DNA from: Aspidapion aeneum
Lineage: Eukaryota; Arthropoda; Insecta; Coleoptera; Brentidae
Direction: 5' to 3'
DNA: 64,000 nt
NCBI GenBank assembly: GCA_963576565.1
Contig: OY755038.1
Location: 204,201,013 to 204,265,012, forward strand
Shown: positions 12,201-21,200 of the stretch, piece by piece
Position numbering within the stretch: the stretch's first letter is position 1
Layout of the letters: each line of letters starts with the position of its first letter
Made by a program: the position numbers and the translations under genes
The notes under the pieces: model-generated
Told to the model about the DNA's origin: nothing
Databases searched by the model: none
What the model saw: only the letters and a program-made list of their open reading frames with translations

Positions 12201-15200
12201 CAAAATACAATAAAAAAATAGACTATAAAAATAAATATTTATAGGGAACAAAACTTCGACCAAGGTCAGAGTTCGCATTTACATCAATTACTACCAAGCG
12301 CGAATTTGAGGGGGTCTAAAGTGGTAATTACCCCCTTAACCCCTAGAAAAAAAAAATTATTCACTTTTTGCTAACAATTTTGGTGAAAACAGGAGAATTA
12401 CCCCCCTAAAAAAAATATTATATTACAAATAATTTTTTCGTTCGACTATTACCCCCCCCCCCTATATTTTGATCCTGATCCGCGCTTGATTATACGAAAT
12501 GGACAGCGGCGCTCTTCCATTCAGGCCTTTCCATTACTAACGACCGACAGAAAATCATATCGATCGAAAATCACGAAAACCTGTATGAATAGGTGAGGAA
12601 TTAACTGCGTATTCGAGGGAGATTTCTCTTTTTTCCTTAGTTTGAAGAATAGATACACTGGGAGCAAGGCATTCATTTACATGCCTTCCAGACTTTCTTT
12701 TTATTTATAGAGGCGTTTACGAGTGAGTAGCCAAGTCGATTTAATTGATAGGTGTCCTCTCTTAAGAAACCAAATACGTTAGAGCATAAATATGGTGCAT
12801 ACCCATGCATTCTCACATGCGATGCTTAAACCCAGGACCCCCATTAAATTCTTAATGTTTCTTTTCGGGTAGATAGGATTTCTGTTACTGCGCATGCGTC
12901 AGTTTAACGTTACGTTACGGCACTACATTATTTGACAATTTGAGATATGTCTATTATTTTTTTTCTAAAAACTAGTTGATTGGGTAAAAATTTATCAAAT
13001 TGTGGAATAACTTAGTAGTTTTTCTTAAATTAATTGTGCAGATTGATTGTGGACACCCTGAAGGGTGTTTAATGGCATCTATAAACCACTTTTCACTTTA
13101 TTAACAAATTGTAATGAAAAATACAAGTACTTTTCCACGGAATGACACTCCCTTACTGCTCCCGGATATTTTTCCACAAACCGCACATACATTACGTAAA
13201 TTATTTCTCATTTTTCACAAAAAAAAACATAATTTTACACGACAAACGCAAAACAACGTAAAATGTAAATAAATAACAAATATGGCGTCTAGCACAGCAG
13301 CTGTGTGTCTATGTCGCAAAACACACGTATGCGCACTTGAAAATTAGTGTCTGCGACTTCAAATTTGCTATTTTTTCCAAAGCAAGCTATGAGTGCTTCA
13401 CTTTTCGATTATTCGGACATGTATTTCACCCTTGCGCGGGAGAACAGAGATATGTCGAAAAACACATTTTTGAGAAATTGCCTGTTAAAGTTTTTTGCAC
13501 ATTTCAATTTCAAATTAATAGACACTCGTCACAAAACAAAAACTTTGGTTATGATAGTGAAATCTACTAATCTTAATGTGCCCAGTAAAAATTTCAGCCT
13601 CGAAAACCCCCAAAAAAAGAGAAGAACTCAAAATGCACATTTTTCGACTTGTCTCCGTTCTCCCGCGCAAGAGGGATTTATCCTCTAACGTATTTGGGGC
13701 AAACTCCTATAAATCCTTATAGAGTTTTGACCATTAGAACTAAGATTAGTCCTGAGTGAGATCCTGAGAGGTTATAAATGTATACCTTGCCCAGGTAGCA
13801 AGGGGTCATCAAATGACGTCTTTTTTTCGTCGAAAAGTGGTCATTTGGATGACCAGCAGGTCATCTACTAAAAAATGTTGTCTTTAAGGCGTCAGTTAGT
13901 TGACGTCTTTTCGTAGTGTAGTTTTTGACGTCTGAAAAACGTCATATATTGGTCACTACCCACACTGCACACTTTGTCCAAGAGACATATACTCATACTT
14001 ACATAGATGGTGCCCCAATCAGTACTTGATCGGATTTATACGGAATGTGGGGGTACGTATGTAAATTAAATTAAATATTATATCAAGACAAACTTCGAGG
14101 CTTCTTTCGCTTCAAGCTGGAGATGTATAAGACTAGGTATAGGTCTATTTTGATCTGTACCTCACAGACGAACGCCGCTCTACCTGTTTCAGTACTTCCA
14201 GGTCTAAGTCACAGAAGAGTCACCTTCTGTGTCTAAGTTTCCTTCAGTGTTCTCAACTGCAGGGAGTATTTCATATATTCAGACGAGTTTAAAAAAAGTC
14301 ATAAATAGGTTTGTGTCTGTGTGTGTGTCTAATGTTCTGATTTGGTCCCAAATACGTCATATTGCTGACGTCTTTAAAATGTCATTTTGGGTGTATCTTT
14401 TGAACGTCATTTAAAGGTCATTTACACGTCAGATTAGAGACGTCAATGGTCATTAAAAATGACCCGTTTTTGACGTTTAAAAAACGTGACCTTGCTACCT
14501 GGGTGTCCTCAATGCCTCTACTTTAGGAAAAGGGACGGAAGGCGAACAATCCTACGAACATTTATTTTGGTCAAGAAGAGGGAATTTCATTTACATTCAT
14601 TTTTAGTAGATGCTAATAAAAAATCTCTCTACGTAGGTGCATCTTCAAGTAACTTACATTTTCCAACTTTTTGGTAAATCTTTGCCTTTTACACAGTGGG
14701 CTGCTGTCAAAATATATTTTTGATTGATCAGAACTCCTCCACAATAGAATCCTGTATTTCCGTCAGCTAAAAATAGATAAATAATGTACAGCGTGTCCCA
14801 TTTTCGATGGGATTAAATAGGAAACTTAGTTATTATTAAAGATATCGATTTTCTGATTGCACCTTACCGTACTCTTTTTTTGAGCTCTTAAAAATGGTGT
14901 AATCAGATTTTTGCTAAACCCCGAAGCTTTGCTAATACAGGGAGTTTTTGAAAAAATTGCATTTTTAACAATCTTTTATATCTCGCTTATTTTACAAGAT
15001 ATTTTTATTCTGTGGAAACCTTTTTATGACAACTTTTTTAGAAGAAACTAATGACATTGTCAGTTTTTTAAAATTTAGTTTAGTTTTTGAGATATGGTAT
15101 TTATCATAAAAATATTAAATACGGACATGGATTTTTTTTATTACTATTTTGATTGGTTTCATGCTATTATTATCACAAAATAATAAAAATTTAATATTTT

Positions 15201-18200
15201 TTATTTTAAGGTTAAAAAAATCATATTTAAAAAAAAATTAGTCAGAACCTGGAAATTTCCAACATAAATGAATATTAAAAATTACTATTTGGACGATTTT
15301 TAGTTTAACTATTTCGATTAGCAAATTAAAATGATTTTCCGTTAATTTGAAGATTTATTTGAAACAAAGTCTACGACAAATACAAAAAATAATAACTAAT
15401 TTTCTTTAATGATATACTAATTTTACTTTAATGGTATAAATTATGTGTAAGACACTTTTGGTATTTTTGAGTAATTTTTCTTAACGCATTTTGCACAAAA
15501 ATATTTCTGCCGTTTAAATATTGGGATTTTGTTCTTAAATAAAGCAGGATATGGTCGATTTCTAAAAATGACTGTCAATTCCACGCTTTTGTTTTTCCAT
15601 TTTGAAGTAAATTTCATGAGTTGCTGTGGTACCATCAGGGAACGTCCTTAAATTACGTAACGCAAAAATTCAGGATTTTTGAACCCTCCCCCCCCCCCCT
15701 TGTAATGCATTTTTAAGAAAAAACGCATTTTAAAAACATTGAGTGTAACGCAAGACCAAACCCCCCCTCCCTCCCATAGAGCGTTACGTAATTTAAGGAC
15801 AGGCCCTCAAATAATTACCATGATATTATTGTTGTAACTTTTTAACGTTTTTTACTTCATTTATAAATCTTTCAGTTAACGTTTCAAAACATATAAACTA
15901 AAAATTGTTTAACTAGTGTGTCTCGCAATTTTTAATTTATATTTACGTTGGAAATTTTCGGACAAAATTTTGTTTTAAATATTAAATAATTTTTTTTGGG
16001 CCTAAATCAAAAAAGTATTAAAGTTTGCATGAAACCAACCAAAATAATAGTGAAAAACATCCAGGTCCGTATTTAATTTTTTTATGATAAATTCCATATC
16101 TCAAAAACTAAACAATATTTAAAAAAACTGAAAACGTCGTTATTTTCTTCTAAAAAAGTTGCCATAAAAAGGTTTCACAGAATCAAAATTTCTTGCAAAA
16201 TATGCGATCTTTTCAAAAATTCTCTGTCTTTGCAAAACCACGGGGTATAGTAAAAATTTGATTACACCATTTTTAATGTCTCAAAAATAGAGCTCGGTAA
16301 CAACAACCCAGTTTCCCATTTAATACCATCGAAAATGGGACACGCTGTACAATTAGATTAAGTGTTAGTGTAGGTCGTGGATTGAAAAACTGTTTTTTTA
16401 GTACGCGAGCTGTCTTTTTTATTTTGTGCACAGGAGCATAGAGGGCGACACTGATCGAATATCGTTGCTAAAACTTAACCCCAATCTTTACCTAGCCTAA
16501 ATTCAAAACCGAAACAAAAAGTTTTATAGCTGAAGTGAATTTTTTAAGTTAACAAATCAGTAGAAAAATAGAACTAAACTGAGAACATTTTAGGAGTATA
16601 ATTTTTTACAACTTTCGGAAGAAATTACCTTGGGCAAATATTAGGGACGGACCGTTCGGTTATTCGTTCTCTTCGTTTAAATGCGAGAATCAGACAGAGA
16701 CCGTTTAACCAAGAAACGGGAAAATATCATTGTTCTTTTAACCAAGGAAAACCTACCTCCAGAGCAGGGTTATTATTGGTAAATAACACGATGAAAATGT
16801 ATGATTTTTTGACGTTTCTTAGTTAAACATTCTCTGTTAGTTCCTCGCGTTTAAACGAAGAGAACGAACACCGAACGGTCCGTCGCTAATATTGGCCTCT
16901 TAACAAGAATGCTTTGCCGAGTCGATTTCTGTTCTCGGTAATGAAGCACCACATCAGTCGACAGCATAGACGAATGACAGAGACAGTTTCTAATTGGCAT
17001 GGAGAATTCAAGCTCGGACGGATTAGCCTTAGCGACGATCCAAGTCCAGGTGCACCAAAAACAGCTGTCATCCAGGAAAACATCGATGCTGTGCGCATGC
17101 TCATCAAGGAAGATGGACATGTGGCACATTGCGAGATTAATGCTTTATTAAGGATTTTAAAGACCCCAATTGAAAAAAATATGCATGAAGAATTAGGGGT
17201 AATAAAGTTAGTTTCCCGCTGGATATCGCATCTGTTAACCGAAAACAGAAAGAAGCTATGGTAAAATGATGTCAGAAAACTCTTGACTTTGAGGCAGGAA
17301 ACTCAAAAATCGTGCACAGCCTTGTCAGTAAGGTCACTCATCGTCAAGCAAGCTTGCCTTTACGATGAGTCTTGTCAGTGGTGACATATCGTGGATCAGG
17401 GCTATCAAAACGGACGGGCCACGATCCTCTACTTGGGTGACGTCACATCCGGGGCTGATTTTTTTTTGATGGGCACATCACGACACAGCTGATTGTCTTT
17501 AAAATATTGAAGTTGGAATGACGGTTCATGAATATTTAATTTTTTTTATATAAAGCCGGTTTTGAGACTGTTTTTACTAAATTCTTGCAGAACAATTATT
17601 TTTAAATGTATAGTAATCCTTAATTTTTCAGAGCCGCTTCATTAGCTCACACAAAAATTAAATTTAAAGCAGAAGCGAATGTGACAAAGACAGATGACAA
17701 AGTCAAATACATGTCAAATATAACAGTTGGCATGCAGTACATGGCGGGTAATTTGAATTCAAAATAAGAAATGCTAAATTTTGAAGATTTTAAGCTTTTA
17801 ATCATCTTGCATCCTTACAAAAGTTTGCTAGAATATCGGGATGGTGTCTGAGAATATTTCACTGAAATTTCGCGGAAATCTGTAGTGCCATTTTGAAAAT
17901 ATCCTAAACAAACGTCTGACCTCCCATAAGACCCAATGTAAAAGTCAGCCCCCAGAGAACAGCTGATTTTTTCAGGGTCGTGGCCTCTATTTTTATGTTG
18001 GCCTTGCGTGGATTTACTCATATCAACCCGAAAATAAACGTCAGTCGCCTGTTTATGAGTTCCAAGATGAAGAAAAGCCAGCAACAGTCATCCGTTGTCG
18101 AAGTGTATCCAAAAGTCACGACATTTATCTCAAAAGCAGGTCATGTAGCAACAAATCCTCTGGAAGATCAAAGGACTATTACTGGCGATTGGTACATTAC

Positions 18201-21200
18201 CAGTTGCTTGCCGAAGGTCATTGCTGAGCTTCGAAAAACAAACACCAAACTGGGAATCATCCTCCACCAAGACAAAGCAATTTTGCGCAAAGCACAAAAA
18301 ACCATTGCATTTTATAACCCAACAAAACGTCGAATTGTTGGATCATCCTCCATACAGTCCCGATGCGTTGGAGGCAGTCGACGCCTTCAAGAATGCAGTT
18401 TTGACAGTATCAACAAACGAGTGGAATTACAGCTTTGACAACTGGTTTGGTTGGTAGGTGGCAACCCTTTCTTTTAGGGATAGTATAAAAGACTACTGCC
18501 TTGTAGTACCGGCGTTGGAATCGTCAAAGGCTAGGGGAAGAAAACCTCGATCAAAAATCACCTGGTCCTCCAGGTTGGGGGTTGGGGCATCAGACTAACT
18601 CTCTGATACCCGGAAAAAAACGTACACTGTTAAAAAACCCAATCAAACGCCTCGGAAAGAAATGAAAAACCTAAGACGAACCAAGCAAAGAAACAGGAAT
18701 ATGATTTTTGGTACATGGAACGTACAAGGAATGAATCGAAAAATGAATGAAATAGTACATGAGTGCAGCAGAATGAAGGTAGACCTTGCTGTACTAACAG
18801 AAACGAAAAAGAAAGGAAAAGGATCTGAAAACCTAGGACAATATGACCATTTCTATAGCGGAGTGGCAAAAGAAAAACATGCCCAACAAGGAGTATCTAT
18901 TTTGGTCAACAAAAGATTTAGAAAATTTATCACCAACTGGGAAGCAGTCAATGAAAGGCTAATTAAAATGAATATAACAATAAAAGGAATGAGACTTACG
19001 ATTTTTGGAATCTATGCGTATAACGACGATGCAAATGTAGCCGTGAAAGACAATTTTTTTGAAGAAATACACAATGAAATATCAGCAGTAAGTGCATCTA
19101 GAGAAATTGTCATATTGGGAGATTTAAATAGTAGAACCGGTAACAGAGTTAATGATCTGACAGTTGGCCAATATGGAGAAAATCTTGTTAATGACAATGG
19201 AAACCGGCTAATTACAGTATGTGAGCAATTAAACCTAAAAATCCAAAACGGTTTTTTTCAACATAAGGAAATACACAAATATACCTGGACCAAACCCTCA
19301 CAAAACCTGAAATCCGTCATTGATTATCTTATCACTAAACAAAAGACAAAATTAAAAATTCAAGATGTCAGAACAAAGCGTGGATCAACATGCGGAAGTG
19401 ATCACTATTTTCTGGAGTCCAAAATTCTCTTTCCTTATCAAGGCCGAAGCCTGCATCAACAACATCTTGATGATACAGTGATTGAAGAAATTGATCACTG
19501 TAAATATAATCTACTAAGCCTAGAACATGACAGCGTAAAAAACTTATACAAAAAGAGACTGAACGAAAAACTTAATACAAGTTCAGGTGAAACCCCAGAT
19601 GAGGAATACGAATGTATTACATTAAGCATCCACCAAGCTGCAAAAGAAGCACTAGGATTAGTGGAAGAAACTTCTAAAAGAAGAAAACCATACTGGTGGG
19701 ATGCTGAGATTGAGAGAGAAATAGAGGAAAAAAGGAAATTATATCACACCTACTTATCCCAAAAGACAGATAGAAGCAGACAAGAATACAAAATCGCGCA
19801 ATCAAAGGTGAGAAGAATGATCAGTGATAAGAAAAATCATTCGTGGACGCAAAAGTGTCAGAAAATAGATTCTTACTTAGGAGGTAGGAGAAGTACCGAA
19901 AGCTGGAAAACTATAAGATCGATTAAAAAAGAAACATGCAGAGATATCATTTCACCAATACCAGACAAAGAATGGGATGAGCATTTTAAAAAACTTTTAA
20001 CTGAAGATAGAGCAGAATTCAAGGAAGACGCAAGAGACAATATAATTAGAACGATGGGATCTCCAGTACCCCTCACAATCTCTGAGGTCAAAAACGTGTG
20101 CACAACCTTAAAAAGCGGTAAATCTGCCGGACCCGGAAATATCCCAGCCGAACTTATTAAATATGGCACTGAAGAACTGTTTTGGAGATTACGGAATCTT
20201 TTCCAAAAATATTTAAATGGAACTGTAGTCCCAACTGAGTGGAAAACGTCATATATATCCACAATACACAAAAAAGGAAGGAAAGATATATGTGACAATT
20301 ATAGAGGTATATCTGTGACTAGTACGCTAAGCAGAATATACGGTAAAATAATAAGAAATAAAGTAGAGAGCGAATATAAAGACATGGAGGCAGAAGAACA
20401 AGCTGGTTTCAGGGCGGGTAGATCGACTTCAGATCATCTCTTTTGTATAACCCAAGTTATTGAAAAGAAAATGGCATACGGTCAAGAGCTGCATCTGCTT
20501 TACGTGGATTTGCAGAAGGCATATGATAGTATACCACTAAACCTACTTTGGAAAGCGTTGGAAAACACAAACATAAGCGTACAACTAATTAAGGCCACCC
20601 AAGAGTTATACCGCAATAGTAAGGCAAAAGTTAAAATAAAAGCAAAACTAACCAAAGGCTTTCAAGTAAATAAAGGTCTTAAACAAGGTTGCTGTATCTC
20701 GCCTACGCTCTTCAAGATATACTTGGAACAAGTCCTTAAAGTATGGAAGAGAAAATGCCAAAACATGGGAATTCCGTTGGACGAAACCACCTTGTATACT
20801 TTATGTTTCGCCGATGATCAGATAGTAGTGGCTCAGGATTATGACGACCTCGAATATATGACACGAAAACTAATAGAAGAGTACAATAAGTGGGGACTAG
20901 AGGTTAATCTCAATAAGACAGAGTATATGTGTATCGGTGGAATGAAACAGGATCTAATCTTAAATACCGGGCAGCGAATTCACTCCTGTGATGAGTATAA
21001 ATACTTAGGTCTAAAAATTACAGCTGACGGAACACTAGACAAAGCTATAAAAGATCGAAACGTACAAGGAAGAAAAGCAATAACTTTATTAAATGGAATA
21101 ATTTGGGACCAAAGTATATCAAAACATAACAAAAAGCTTATATATAACACCATTATAAAAAGTATTATTACATACGGCTCAGAAGTATGGCCAATCAAGG

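Noticed and set aside
17815..18084. 89-codon minus-strand frame
   Set aside because: Spans the end of the 17397 MITE and mariner sequence; chance frame.
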